The position numbers and the translations under genes are program-made. From Buxus sempervirens (taxonomy: Eukaryota; Streptophyta; Magnoliopsida; Buxales; Buxaceae): a stretch of 64,000 bases of DNA. This document shows positions 23,282 to 36,750 of this stretch, piece after piece; the first letter of the stretch is position 1; each line of letters starts with the position of its first letter. Where the stretch lies: contig OX387186.1 in NCBI GenBank assembly GCA_947561395.2, forward strand, positions 39,265,220-39,329,219. Reading direction: 5' to 3'. Below the pieces are notes generated by a model. The model saw nothing but the letters and a program-made list of their open reading frames with translations, made no database searches and was not told the origin of the DNA.

Positions 23282-25321
23282 CAGGAGGCCTCTCCTCAAG
23301 CAAAGGGCCAAGAGTTGGAGATTGAAGAGCTCCGAGTGAAGAAGGGAAACCTCTGCCCTATTGCTTTCACCACCCCAGGTAAGCCTAAAACCCCTTTTCT
23401 TTTATGTTCTTAAATTCTAGAAATAGTTCTCTTCTTCTACCTTTCTGTAGAATAATGGCCTACTGTTTGTGCTTGAAACCCCTCTCCCTACTCAAAGTAC
23501 CTCGAGACTCTCTCTAGCTGTAAAACGTGAAGAGAGATCTAAGGGAAATGAGAATGGGAGTTGACCCTTAGTCATAGAACCCTCTTGAATGACCTATGAT
23601 TGTGTGAAACCACATTCCCTACTCAAAGTACCCCAAGATTATTTCTAGCCAAAAAAGGCTAAGAGAGAACTAAGGGAAACGAGAACGGGAATGAAACCCT
23701 AGTTATAGAACCCATATTTGATTAATATGCTTTGAATGTTATATGTCATGATGTGTTGAGGCGATTTTTTATACATGCACCCATTGCACTTGTTTTTTTC
23801 GAATCGGCTTGTATTTTGGATCTATCATATTCATTATGATAGATCTGAAATAAATGGCCCCAAGCATTTCTGGGATATTTCTTAATGATTTTCAGGCAAG
23901 TTTATCTTTGATTATTGAAGACCTCATGGTCTAACCTCTCGGTTTTGGGCATCTTTGCTCCATTTTAGGGTTTTTGGCATATTCTCTCCAATCAAAGAGA
24001 ATGGTGAGCCAAATTCGTGCCCTATTTCCTCATGGAGGTTTTTTTTCAATACTCTTTCAAATGATTTTGGTTTGGATTGCATGGATTACACACACTCTAT
24101 CATTGTTTTGGGTTGATTTTACTTAAAAATGGCAAAACTGGACAGTATCTGTACCCTAACTTCGGCCACCCATAACTTCATCATCCGGATGAATTTTGGA
24201 GTGATTCTAAAGACATGTAAAAGGTGAGACTATCTAGTTCATGTCTGTAAAATTTCAGCCATTTTTATGAAGTGGATTTTTGACACCATTCGATCAAAGT
24301 CGACAGGTTAGTTCAGGCCAGATTGCTGAACCTATCACTTTGAATGAGCACCATCTGTTCGTTTTAAGTCCGATTTGAGTGATTTTGATTTCTGTGTTTT
24401 CCTTTGAGAGTCTAATTCAAATCCAATTGGTTTCACAATTGCTTGATTTCATTTGTGACTTGTGTGACTAATTTACTCAGAACTGCCCTATAGCACAATT
24501 CTGTGCTGATCTGTGATCCTCTGAGCATGTTCGTGAGGTCACACAAGTCACATCCGAATGGAGTTTGGTGTGAGGCCTATTTAATTTGAAATATGACACT
24601 TCATACTTCATTCTTGCAAATTTTCACGGATTTATATGGAGCCAATCTCCCCAAATGGATTTCCAAAGTTGCCCACTTGTTACTTTTATCGATTTACAGC
24701 AGCAGATTTCAAATGAGCATAACTCTTAGGGTTTTAACGGGATTCACTTGAAAATCTTCCTGAGTCTTCTATTTATCATAATATTTCAAATGGATTTGGT
24801 TTGATTCAATTTAAATTTGATTTGGATGATTTCAAGACAAATGGCTCCATCTTTTACCGAATTTTCCGGATTTGTCTTAACTTGGTTGTGTTCAAGTTTT
24901 ATTTTGAGTTACAATTATTGGTGATGTCCTAGAAGTGATACTTCCATAAAAGAGGATCTGGAATTCATTGGAATTCTCATGTGGAGGATTATACATGTGT
25001 TTGATTCTTTTCAAGTTTTTTTTATTATTTTAATTAGCAAGCTTTCTTTATTTTGAACATGAACAATACTTGGCAACCACCTTGTGTTGGTGAATGGGGG
25101 TGCCTAACACCTTCCCCCGTTCATAATCTAATCCCCTTACCCATCTCTGGATTTTATTTTCAAGTAGAGTTATTTTTACTGTAGTTTTGCCTTTTTGCTT
25201 ATTTTGATGATTTTGATGTCCATTCACACCTAAAAAAAGAATGGTGGCGACTCTTCCTTTTTTTCGAATCCCGTGTGATGACCGGAAAGTCACTGGATTG
25301 ATTTTTCCCATGTCTCACAAC

Positions 25322-25339
25322 TGGTGATTCTGCTGGGGA
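25322..25339 (+). other. element 1 primer-binding site (tRNA-Arg type)
   Basis: TGGTGATTCTGCTGGGGA lies two bases after the LTR end. It differs by two C-to-T changes from the element 2 site TGGCGACTCTGCTGGGGA. A tRNA-Arg ending in CCCCAGCGGAGTCGCCA would pair with it, the primer type described for Ogre/Tat elements. Confidence 0.8.
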
Positions 25340-26997
25340 CTTATGGATTTAAGCCATGTTTTGTGTTTGTTCATGTTTTATTTTTATTCTTGAATGCTTG
25401 CTGTTTTGTTTATATGTATAGGGCATGTTGGAAGTGTTTTTAATCTGATTTATATGATGAGGCATTTTGAGAACATGGGATGAAAATGTGTATATGCTTA
25501 GGTATGTTTGGTACCATGTTTAGGATTTTTGTTGGCATTACCAAATCATGCCATTGTAATTCAGATTTCGAATGCCTTGAGTTGATGAACATCTGCAATC
25601 CAGATTTTTAAGGATGAATTCAGATTAGGATGACATGTTCAATTCAGGTTTCTAATGTGTACATGTTTTGGGTACCAACTTTGCATGATAAATCTAGTTT
25701 GTATAATGAGGCATTTCGAGAACATGGTATAAAAATGGGTATATGTTTAGCACCATGCTTAGGATTTTTGCATTGCCAAATCATGTCATTTTAATTCAGA
25801 TTTTGAATGCCCTGAGTTGATGAACATGTGCAAACAGGATTTTTAAAGAGAAATTCAAATTAGGATAGCATGTTCAATGCAGATTTTTAAGGTGTACATG
25901 TTTTGATACCAATTGCGCATGATAAAATGTTCATTTTAGAGTTTTAAGGCCATGTTTTAATCAAGAATGTGATGAATATCAAATCTGGATATTTGATGGG
26001 TGTTCTGGATATTTTATCATGGTCAAGCATGATGGGTGATTTCTTTGTATAAAAGGATAACATGTACATATGCTTGTTTGAAGTTTTTGTATGGATGTAT
26101 GAGCATGCTTAGGTTAGGTTGTTTGCCTTGTTCCTTTGTGCATATTTCCAATAAGATATTTGTATTATACCTTGCCTTGGCTTGAAATTGTATGGCTGCG
26201 AAAGAGAGTGGCAAGGGGTTGGGACATTGTGAATGCACCTTGAATTTCAAATGCACTTGAGCACTTTAAACTTTTTGCACAACCTACCCATTACCTATAG
26301 GAAGTTGAACCCGAATGTGTGTAGCTTGGCGCAACGAGGTCGATACTTCGGAAAGCGAAAGTGAAAACATTCACCTTAGAATTTGAGTCAATGATGTGAT
26401 GACAATGGGATCTGTGATTTGATTCCGGGCATCACTAGACTTGAGATCTAAGTTGCCAATAAACCAAAACCCAAAAACCATACGCTTGAAGGTGGAGAAA
26501 CATGTTTTCAGCTAAAGTAAACAATTACGTTTGGGGAATTGGGTGTAATTAAGGGAATGCCGTTTGTATGTTTCACAGGCCAAGGTATAATATGAATACC
26601 ATATTGAAGGTAACACAAGGTGGCAAGGTGAAACCATGTTTTTTTTTATCTTCATGTAAATTAAAAGCCACGGTGTCCATATGTTTGGGATAAAATTTTT
26701 CCCAAAAGTGTTTGTAGCCTAAGGTTGGTGTAACCTATAGGAAGAGTTTTCAACTCAATTTAGAAGTTTTCCTACCCAAAGTCCATGTAAGAGGCAACCA
26801 AGAGTACAAGATCCATGAATTGGTGTCTAACTGTGGAAGGGGCATGTACCCTCATGAATATTCATGTATTTTTTCAAGTATAGGTGTCAAAGTCCAATTG
26901 AAGACTATGTTTAGAAACCAAGTCAAGGTGAACATTAAGTAGGAATGAAAATAACACGATCTAGTGAAAAAATGAGTCAAAAAGGGCTAATTTGGCA

Positions 26998-27139
26998 TTG
27001 ACCGACAACTCAGGTCGGTTAAACAGTATAACCTTCTTATCTGACAGATATCATCGGTTACAAAAGCTTATGTATGTATCTGATTAATTACATCGGATAA
27101 AATAAAGCATAGCTTTATCCAATCTGACATGTCGGATAC
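26998..27139 (+). promoter_or_regulatory. array of four 8-9-8 inverted repeats in the element 1 leader
   Basis: 25-bp units start at 26998, 27037, 27076 and 27115 (period exactly 39). Arms are partly decayed: TTGACCGA/TCGGTTAA, TTATCTGA/TCGGTTAC, GTATCTGA/TCGGATAA, TTATCCAA/TCGGATAC. The first unit is the counterpart of the element 2 unit at 57536: the 9-nt spacer is identical (CAACTCAGG, reverse CCTGAGTTG) while both arms differ in a matched way. Confidence 0.82.
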
Positions 27140-27466
27140 AGCCCGGAAATTGGCAAATTGATTTTTCATCCCAATTTTTTGAGAATAAAATGCCTAAAAC
27201 ATTGTGTACAATCTTTAGGCACCCCAAGGAGAGTATGAAAAGATAATTCAAGTGTTCAAAATATTTAACTTAATCTTCGAACACAAATCCATTTTTCCCT
27301 CAAACTTAAGGAAGATACATAAAAAGGGAACCAAGGTATCATATTTCTTGATATCAATTCACCTCAAACATGTTTCAATCAAACTTTTGAACTTGAAAAC
27401 TGAGGAAATTCAGCAAATCAAAAAAATAAAAATAAAAAAATAAAAAAATAAAAAAATAAGAAAAAT

Positions 27467-28306
27467 CCTTTGGTTGGTCTTTTCATACCCACCAACTCAA
27501 AAATTTGTGGGACCCTTGGAAGCCCTAGAATATTCCATAAAACCTTTGGTTGGTCTTTTTCGTACCAATCAATTCAAAAATCTGTGGGACACTTGGAAGC
27601 CCTAGAATATTCCATAAAACCTTTGGTTGGTCTTTTTTGTACCAATCAACTCAAAAATTTGTGGGACCCTTGGAAGCCCTAGAATATTCTATAAAACCTT
27701 TGGTTGGTTTTTTTGTACCAATCAACTCAAAAATTTGTGGAACACTTGGAAGTTCTAGAGTCTTCCAAAAAAACCTTTGGTTGGTATTTTTCGTACCAAT
27801 CAATTGAATTTTCGTGGGACAATTGGAAGCCCTAGAATATTCCATAAAGCCTATGGTTGGTCTTTTTCGTACCAATCAACTCAAAAATTTGTGAGACCTT
27901 TGGAAGCCCTAGAATATTCCATAAAACCTTTGGCTGGTCTTTTTCGTACCAATCAATTGAATTTTTGTGGGACACTTGGAAGCCCAGAATATTCCATAAA
28001 ACCTTTGGTTGGTCTTTTTCGTACCAATCAATTGATTTTATGTGGGACACTTGGAAGCCCTAGAATATTCCATAAAACCTTTGGTTGGTCTTTTTCGTAC
28101 CAATCAATTGATTTTCTATGGGACACTTGAAAGCCCTAGAATATTCCATAAAACCTTTGGTTGGTCTTTTTCGTACCAATCAATTGATTTTCTGTGGGAC
28201 ACTTGGAAGCCCTAGAATATTCTATAAAACCTTTGGTTGGTCTTTTTCATACCAATCAATTCAAAACTTTTGTGGAACCCTTGGAAGCCCTAAAATATTC
28301 CAACAA
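27467..28306 (+). repeat. eleven 76-bp tandem repeats, element 1 leader
   Basis: Units beginning CCTTTGGTTGGTC start at 27467, 27543, 27620, 27697, 27774, 27850, 27927, 28002, 28078, 28154 and 28230 (75-77 bp). Most carry TGGTTGGT, nine bases (CTTTTTCGT), then ACCAATCA, an inverted repeat with one G-T pair. The ORFs of about 70-117 codons here are the repeat read in several frames and are not genes. A reverse-oriented version is in element 2 at 56690-57090. Confidence 0.95.
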
Positions 28307-28491
28307 TTCTAAAAAATAAAAAAAAAACACAAAAAGAAAAAATCAAAAATCTTGTTCACTTACTTCACCTATCTACAGTTATAGGTGTGTGACTAGGATT
28401 AAATTGGAGCTGACATGTTTTTCTATTTTTCCTTCTCCAGGTACACATACTTGCAACCATTGCTCCCGTAACCATATCAAAAGCCCACACC

Positions 28492-31400
28492 ATGAATCCG
28501 GAAGAGAATCAAGCCACCGTCCCTGCTCAGGATTTTGCTCAACTACAAGTGCAAGTGCCCGGATTGGCCAAAATGCTAGGAGACTTACTGGCGGCTCAAG
28601 CCCAACAAGCCCAAGCCCAAAACCAAGCCTCTACTTCCCATTAAGCACCGCCACCTCAAACCTACGTTCCACCTCCAGCTCAACCCATACTTGAGCCCAT
28701 TTTTGAACCTGCCCCTGAACCTATCCTAATCAGGGAAAATACTGTGGAATATGAGAAAAAGATGGAAAAGGAAAGAGCAAGGGAGGAAATGGAAAGGAAA
28801 CTGCCACATAAGATAGAGAGGATCCAAGAAGAACTCAAGGAGGTGAAGGGGGAAACAGTTATGGAGGTACCACCTTCGATGATCTGTGCATACACCCAGA
28901 TGTATGTCTACCGGCAAAATTCAAATGCCCGGACTTTGATAAATATGATGGCATGGGCTACCCAATGAGCCACCTGAAGTTATACTGCGGGGCTTTATGC
29001 CAGTTTGGCCGGGATGACGGCATACTGATCCAACTCTTCTAGAGGAGTTTGACGGGAGTGGCTCTGAGGTGGTTTGCCACCCTGGACCATAGAAGGATAA
29101 GAAGGTGGAAGGACTTGGCCAATGCTTTTCTGGACCAGTACAAGTTCAACTCGAAGATCGTGCCAGACTGGTACGACGTGATGAGGAGAGCAAAGGAAAG
29201 GAGGAATCTGTAAGGCAATATACCAAGAGGTGGAGAGAGGCTGCCTCCCAAGTTAGGCCACCTATGTTGGAGCCTGAGATGATCTCAACGTTCGTAGGTA
29301 CACTGGGGCAGCCCTTCTACAATCACCTGGTGGGTCAGATTACAACAAATTTTGCAGCTTTGGTACAAGTGGCTAGCTAACTGGATCGAGGAAGGGGTCA
29401 GGTCAGGAAAACTCATTGATTACTCTACTTTGGCCGGACAATCGGATTACTCCACTTCCCTAGCACAGAAGAAAGGGAATGGGTTTAAGAAGAATGGAGC
29501 GAGGAAAGAAGGAGAAGTAAACCTGGTACAGGCTCCTCCTCCCAAAAAACCACTCCACATCAATATTTCTGCACCTCAGCAAGCCCAGCAGGCCTAGCAG
29601 TCATATCAAACCCTACTCAATGTTGATTTCTCCCCCTCTGTGCCTGCAAACCCAAGGAGGGCCTTTACTAAGGAAGATAAGGATGCCTGGATGGCAGCTA
29701 GGAGGAGCAGAGTTTTTACCCCCCTTCCCGTGTCTTTTTCCCAACTGCTACCAACCCTGCTGAAAGGGGAGTATATAACCTTGAAGGAGCCCAACCCGAA
29801 TGCCTCGAAGGGGAGGAATTTTGATTCAGCAGTTACTTGTGACTTCCACATGGGTGCACCCGGGCACTCTACAGACAATTGTTGGATTTTGAAGCACGCG
29901 GTTCAGGATCTGTTGGACCAGAAAGCCCTGGTCTTCAATACTGCCGCGCCTACCCCGTCGAGTAGCGATATTGGACAGAACCCCCTGCCTTATCACAATG
30001 GAACAGGCCCGTCCAACTCAATCACAGCCATATCCTCCATGAGAAGGGCTTTTGATCCATCTCAATTGATAGCTCCTATGGGGACCTTGGTCAAGGTCCA
30101 TTTCTTCCAAGTGAAAGAGGAGGAGGAAGTAAATGTCATCTCTAGAAAGAATGACTGTGCTACTGAGGACATTAGCTCCTATCTGAACCGGGTCTCCTCT
30201 CTTTATGGCCCAAATAAACATTGCAAGGCCTCCTTTGGTCTTTAATTACAATTCACCCACTTTTTCTCCATCCCAGCTAGCAAAAACTCCCGTGGTCATC
30301 CAATGTGACCCCACCATTGTATCCGTTACTTCTTCTATTCCAACAACCTGCAAGCAGCTGCTACCTTTGGTGGTAAATGTTCCACCTATCTGTAATGTTC
30401 AAAAACCAACTCCTACATCCCGGTCCAAACGCCTACCGCTTGTGGTTCATGTCCCCAAACTTGCCTATTCTGAGTCAGCTGTACCATGGAACTACAGCGA
30501 AGGGATAATCAAGAACCAGAACCAAGAAGAGGTGAACCTCATGACGAGGTCAAGGAAATGTGTAGAAGGAGAAGAAAAAGAAAAAGAAACACAAGTGGAG
30601 AAGGAAAGAAAAGAAACAGAAGAAAAGAAAAAAATGAAATGAAAAACAAAAGTAGGGGAAGACACCCCTCAGGGTGCAGAAAAGGAGGTAGCAGACCTCA
30701 TCAAAATAATAAAAAAGAGTGAATTTAATATTGTCGAACAGTTGAATAAAGTCCCGGCCCAGATTTCAATACTGGGACTTTTGCTGAATTTGAAAAAGCA
30801 CAGAGACGCATTATTAAGGGTGCTCCATAGTTCACATGTGTCTCAGGCTATTGATCCAGGATAACTAGGCAAAATGGTTGGTCAAATCTTGTCACACAAT
30901 GTGATAAGTTTCTCGGAAAGTGAAATGAGCCCCGGTAGGTGCTACCATGTTGACCCTTTGCACATCACAGTGCTTTGTAAGGGCAGTATGGTGTCACGGG
31001 TTTTAATTGACAATGGGTCGGCTTTAAATGTCTGCCCATTAATCACTTTTGCCAAACTTGGTCTGGATCAATCCAAGATCAAGCAGAATTGGAGGATTGC
31101 GAGGGCTTTTGATAGCTCTAAGACACATTCCTTAGGGGAGATTGAATTGCCGGTCACCATTAGACCGAATATCTTCAACATCACATTTGAAGTGATGGAT
31201 ATCCCCGCAGCCTTCAATCTGCTCCTAGGGAGGCCGTGGATACACTCGGCTAGGGCAATACCATCCACACTTCACCAAAGGGTGAAGTACATAAGAGGAC
31301 AAAGGGTGAGAACTGTCATAGCTGAGAATTTGGTACCTCCCATTGTGTCACCTGATGTACCCTTTATCAATGTGGATCTAACTGTCGACAAAATTGCATT

Positions 31401-34400
31401 CCACTCGTTTCAGTTCGAAACAGTCAATTTCATACCTGGGGGTGTGAGAAAAAAGAAAAGAAAGGGACTACTGCTGAGAAGATGGTAAGGAAAGTGATTG
31501 AAAAATATCACTTTCGTCCAGGAAAAGGCCTGGGAATTAATTTGCAAGGAATGTAGGAGCCAATAAGGGCAAAGAAGCTGGTCCCTAAAGTAGGGTTGGG
31601 ATTTAAACCTAGAAGATGGAGAAGGATGAAGCAGGAAGAAGGGAAGAATGCAGAAAAGAGAAGTAGAGGAAAATTCCCTCATTTAAGGGAAAATTTTCCT
31701 AAACCCTCATATACAATCCAACTATTCCCTCCCATGGATCAATCCAAACCCCCGTACCGTAATATCAATCCATTCCAAAAGCCTTCTGTTCCAACCCTAC
31801 AACCTTATAGCCTACCTTCTACAATTGAAACAGTGGGCGGGCCGGGGCCACAACCTGAGCAGCAGACGGACTTCTTCGAAGATGTCGGGGCTTTCTTCAC
31901 CATGACTGAGGGCGATAGGACTGAAGAGGATAAAGAGCTGCCTTTCATTGATTGGGCAGCAGTAAGGATTTCAGATGAGGTTATATCTGGATTGGGCCCC
32001 GTGGCAGAAAATGGCAATACAACTCATCCGGTGATGATGGTATCGGATTCAAAGCTTAAGGAGCAGGCTTGCACCATTTTCCCTGCTCCTAAAATTTTTT
32101 TTATTTTGAACAATTGGGAGGAAGCTCCCCTTACCTTCGAAGCGGCGTTTGTTTGGAAAACAGACACGGCTTCCAAAAAAAAACTCCATTAGTGGAATGC
32201 TATTTCCCTGAAGGTCCTAATGAGCCTTCGTCTTCAGGGGAAGTTTTTTTAGAAGGCTCACAAAAAACCCAAAAAGATTTTTCTATTTTTTCTAGAAAAT
32301 TTAATTTTTTAAAAAAGTTTCAAACTATTTATGAACCATACAAGCAAACAGAGTTAGATCAGGTTGAATATGACTTCGACCTTGAGCTCGACTTTGACCT
32401 AATGGGAGTAGAAGAAGAGACCGAGGTTGAAGAAGAAGACCCTCCAAAGGAAATTGAATATCAGTTGGAGCGTCATGAAAGGGGTGTGCAACCTAATATT
32501 GAGGAGACCATTTCAATAAATATTGGGACCGAAGATGACCCGAAAATAGTGAAGATTGGGGCATGCCTATTTGAGGTGCAACGTAATGAAATTTCACGGT
32601 TTTTGGCAGACTACCAAGATGTATTTGCATGGTCGTATCGGGATATGCTGGGGTTGGACACTGACATGGTGGTGCACAAGTTACCAATTTTGCTAGGGGT
32701 TAAGCCCATTAAGCAGAAGCTGAGAAGATTGAAACCTGAATGGACCCTGAAGGTCAAGGATGAAGTGGTCAAACAATTTCAAGCAGGATTTTTGGCGGTC
32801 TCCACATACTTCGAGTGGCTTGCAAATATAGTGCCAGTACCAAAGAAGGATGGGAAAGTCAGAATGTGTGTGGACTATAGAGATCTGAACAAGGCAAGCC
32901 CAAAGGATGATTTTCCATTTCCACACATCGACATTCTGGTCGATAACACTGCGGTACATAGCCTATTCTCATTCATGGATGGTTTCTTGGGATACAATAA
33001 GATCAAGATGGCTAAAGAAGATCAAGAGAAAAAATGTTCATCACACCTTGGGGTACCTTCCACTACACGGTCATGCCGTTTGGGCTCAAGAATGCCGAGG
33101 CAACATACAAGCGGGCCATAATAGCACTATTCTATGACATGACACACAAGGAGATGGAGGTCTACGTGGACGATATGATAGCCAAATCATGCAAAGAAGA
33201 GAACCACTTGATCAATCTGAAGAAAGTGTTTGATCGACTCAGGAAGTATAGTCTACGGCTTAACCTGGCTAAATGCGTTTTTGGGGCTACATCAGGGAAA
33301 TTGCTGGGATTTAAAGTGAGCCGAAAAGCAATTGAGATCGACCCAGCTAAAACCAAGGCCATAATTGAGATGCCATCACCCAGAATAGAGAAGGAGGTTC
33401 GTGGTTTTCTTGGAAAAATTCAATATATAAGCCGGTTCATAGCACAGCTCACTGCTATCTGTGAACCAATTTTCAAGTTGCTAAGAAAGAACAACCCAAC
33501 GGTCTGGAATGATGATTGCCAACAGGCCTTTGACAAGATCAAGGAATATTTGCTGAATCCACCTGTATTAGTGCCACCAACTCCAGGAAGACCACTGATT
33601 CTCTACTTGTCGGTTTTGGAGACATCGATGGGGTGTGTCTTGGGGCAGCATGATGAGACAGGCAGAAAGGAAAGGGCAATTTACTATCTGAGTAAAAAAT
33701 TCACAGAATATGAAGCTAAGTACTCACCGTTGGAAAAGACCTGTTGCACTCTAGTGTGGGCTACTCAAAGACTAAGGCATTACTTCCTTAGTCATTCCAC
33801 ATTATTGATATCCCGGATGGATCCTTTGAAGTACTTATTTGAGAAACCGGCACTAACTGGTAGAACGGCAAAGTGGCAGCTGCTGCTTTCTGAATTTGAC
33901 CTCACATACATCACTCAGAAGGCGATTAAAGGTGAAGCAATTGCCAGCCACCTAGCTGCACATCCTCTACCAGAATACCAACCCTTGAAGACCAACTTTC
34001 CTGATGAGGCAATTCTGTTTAATGAAGAAGAGGAAAGTGAAAGCTTTTGGCAGATGTTCTTTGATGGGGCTGCCAACATGAATGGAAATGGAATAGGGGC
34101 AGTTTTGATCAAGCCAGATGGGCACACATCCAATCGCAGTAAAGTTGACATTCCAGTGCACAAATAATATTGCGGAGTATGAAGCATGCATAATTGGGTT
34201 GCAAGCTGCTCTAGACCATGAAGTGGAGGAACTTGACGTATACGGAGATTCGAGTCTTATCATCTTCCAAACAACTGGTGAATGGAAAACCAAAGATCAT
34301 AAACTGATCCCATATCACCATTATTTCGAAGAAATAAGCACAAAATTTACTCGAATTTCCTTCAACTATATGCCAAGGGCCAAGAATCAGTTCGCGGATG

Positions 34401-35776
34401 CTCTAGCAACATTGGCTTCGATGGTCAGCATGCCAGAAGGGGTAGATATCAAGCCACTAGAAATTGAAGTCAGAGATGAGCCTGCATATTGTCTTGTTCT
34501 AGAGGGAGCACCAGAAGAGGAAGCACCATGGTTTCAAGACATCAAAAATTTCTTGAATGATCGGAGTCTGCCGGAAAATGTCACTTCTACTGAGAAAAGG
34601 ACAATACAGAGATTAGCCGGTCAATTCCTACTAAGTGGTGGACAGTTGTACAAGAAATCACATAATGATATTCTGCTCAGATGTGTTTCCAGGGCTGAGT
34701 CAGAAAGGTTAATTGAGATTGTACATGGAGGAATCTGTGGACCCCACAGGAACGGGCATATGCTTGTAAAGAAGATTCTGTGATTGGGATACTACTGGTC
34801 GACTATGGAGCACAATTGCTGTGTACATGTTAGGAGGTGTTATCAATGCCAAATAGATGCGGATAACAAGCACGCACCCCCAAGTGAATTGCATAACATG
34901 ACATCACCGTTGCCCTTCTCTATGTGGGGCATAGATGTCATTGGCATGATTTTTCCTAAGGCATCGAATGGGCATAGATTTATTCTGGTAGCGATCGATT
35001 ATTTCACCAAGTGGGTAGAGGCAGCTTCATATGCAAACATCACAAGCAACCATGTTATTAAGTTTTTGAAGCACAATATCATTTGTCGCTATGGACTGCC
35101 AAGTGCCATAGTATCAGACGACGCTTCAAATATTAAGAACAAGGATATGAAGAAATTATGTGAGCAGTTTCAGATCACCCAACACAAGTCAGTTCCATAC
35201 AGGCCAAAGATGAATGGGGTAGTAGTAGCAGCAAACAAAAATATAAAGAAAATCATTCAGAAAATGGTAGTGAGTTACAGAGATTGGCATGAAATGCTAC
35301 CACTTGCTCTACATGCCTACAGAACCTCAATCCGAACTTCAACTGGGGCAACCCCGTATTCCCTAGTCTATGGGATGGAAGCAGTTTTGCCAGTGGAAGT
35401 AGAAATCCCATCACTTAGAGTGCTCATGGAAGCTGAATTGGAAGAAGTTGAATGGATACAGTCAAGACATGATCAACTCAATCTGATAGAAGAAAAGCGT
35501 TTGAAGGCGCTCTGTCATGGCCAATTGTACCAGAAGAGAATGGCCCAGGCCTACAATAAGAAGGTGAAGCCTAGAACTTTTCAAGAAGGAAACTTGGTAC
35601 TAAAGAAAATCTTACCATTTTTGGAAGATCCTCGCGGGAAGTTAAAGCCACATTGGGAGGGGCCTTATATCGTCAAGAAGGTCCTGTCAGGGGGTGCACT
35701 CATCTTGATAGAAATGGACGGGACAGATTTTCCTGAGCCAATTAACTCTGATGCAGTAAAAAGGTATTTTCCTTGA
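28492..35776 (+). pseudogene. element 1 gag-pol, Tat-lineage Ty3/gypsy, inactivated
   Basis: The frame starts ATG at 28492 (MNPEENQATVPAQDF). Order: gag (about 28900-29370), a C/H zinc-knuckle-like CDFHMGAPGHSTDNC (near 29850), aspartic protease (IDNGSALNVC near 31010; LLLGRPWIH near 31220), a glycine-rich G-patch-like segment (near 31515), RT (YVDD near 33165), RNase H, a second RNase H (FFDGA, AEYEA, YGDSS; 34050-34430) and integrase (34720 on), with no chromodomain. Disruptions include TAA at 28642, frameshifts near 28860, TAG at 29039, frame changes near 30190 and 30640, TAG near 31555, a frameshift near 33030, another near 34125 and TGA near 34782. The integrase catalytic Glu is Val (NGVVVAAN, near 35218). 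An A9 run before the gag-pro stop (near 32173) is kept. Confidence 0.93.
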
Positions 35777-36750
35777 ATGAATATTACTAGGAAATGATCT
35801 GAGGCCATTTTTCTTTATTACCCTCATTTTAATCCCTAGTCTAGCCAAGTCGTGCCGGTTCGTTTCTTTGATAAACCTAAACTGGACTTACAATCTTATA
35901 CTGGGGCAAAACAAATTGGGGCAAGGCCAATTGGGGCAAAAATAAAGGAAAAAGAAAAAGAGATAGAAAAAGCAAAGAAAAGTGGAAAATGAAAGCCAAG
36001 TACGAAAAGAGAATGAAAAGAATACAATTTGGGGAAAAGGGTCAAATTCATCATGACTGTAAGTCCGTTGACCTATTTTCACATTTGAAAAATTTTGAGC
36101 CTTTAATACCTTTTCTTTCATAAACCAAGCCTAGCCTTTGTTTCGTCCTATTTTTAAGCCCTCGATGATTTTAGTATATTCATTCAAATTTAGAGGAAGA
36201 TTGGTGATGACGGAATGTAGAAGCCGGCCCTAGTGAAAACCATAACTGGCGCTAGGGGCAATATTGGCAAAAGAAGAAAAAAGAAAAAAAAGAAAAAAAG
36301 GTTGAGTTGATCATGTTATCCAAGCTTGAAGAAAAATCGGCACGAGTACTGAGATTGAGCAGATTGGGAATAACGGGGACGAACATGGATGAAAAGTCAT
36401 TTGGGGATGACTCTAAAGGTCCGAGAATAGACAGATCTGATCTCTCCTTATTGCTTGAATTACCCCTTTCATTATTCAACTTGATTTCAATTCTTTTAAT
36501 TGTGTGTGATTAAGTGTTTTGGACCAAAATTTAAAAAAATAATAAAATACCAAAAAAGCAAAAAAAATTATATTTTGGCCAGTGATGAGAAATCAAATAC
36601 TTTTCATAAAACCTTTGTTTTTACAAGCATCTGAGAATTCTGAGGCCAATAGTATAAAAATTTATTTTGGGAATAAAATCCTTTGTCTTTCCACTATTGG
36701 AGTTTGCTTTGATACAAAGGTATGAAAAAAAAATGATGCAATAAAGTGAG
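35777..36750 (+). other. element 1 spacer between pol and the antisense genes
   Basis: No gene is seen. The stretch corresponds to 47210-48151 of element 2, including the 'gccggccctagtgaaaacc' and 'aaaacctttgtttttacaagcatctgag' blocks, and it separates the converging pol and DUF7745-like transcription units. Both polyadenylation regions are likely here, but I cannot assign sites. Confidence 0.6.

Larger units (their letters stand above)
22874..25319 (+). repeat. element 1 5' LTR
   Basis: This 2,446-bp LTR runs from TGTAGACACCCCAAATTGCA to CCCATGTCTCACA, the same termini as the two LTRs of element 2 read in its own direction. It carries four 25-bp inverted repeats (22964-23105) about 170 bp upstream of a TATA box (TATAAAC, 23275). 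Downstream there is an imperfect internal duplication containing 'ccctactcaaagtacc.c.aga' (near 23490 and 23620). The partner 3' LTR lies beyond 64000. Divergence from the element 2 LTRs is substantial, so element 1 belongs to a related but distinct subfamily. Confidence 0.9.
25340..28440 (+). other. element 1 leader between primer site and gag
   Basis: This is about 3.1 kb without a convincing gene. 26280-26700 matches 57700-58080 of element 2 (reverse strand). The segment beginning TGTGTAGCTTGGCGCAACGA reads as a broken version of the 113-codon frame seen in element 2. It also contains one inverted-repeat array (26998-27139) and the 76-bp tandem repeats. It ends in a pyrimidine-rich CTTCTCCAG|GTACA that resembles a 3' splice site and is conserved in element 2. 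Confidence 0.7.

Noticed and set aside
27470..28312. Overlapping ORFs encoding repeats such as GWSFSYQS
   Set aside because: The 76-bp period is not a multiple of three and all frames are open by composition; this is a non-coding tandem repeat.
28384..32192. Several separate ORFs (about 90-200 codons) as individual genes
   Set aside because: They are consecutive pieces of one frameshifted gag-protease pseudogene, shown by alignment with 55449-51739.
32114..35776. ORFs of 335, 377, 221 and 330 codons as separate genes
   Set aside because: They are segments of the broken pol of element 1 and match successive parts of the intact 1195-codon frame.
36000..36750. Host gene between pol and the DUF7745-like gene
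   Set aside because: The region is matched by 47210-48151 in element 2, so it belongs to the element, and its ORFs are short and not shared.
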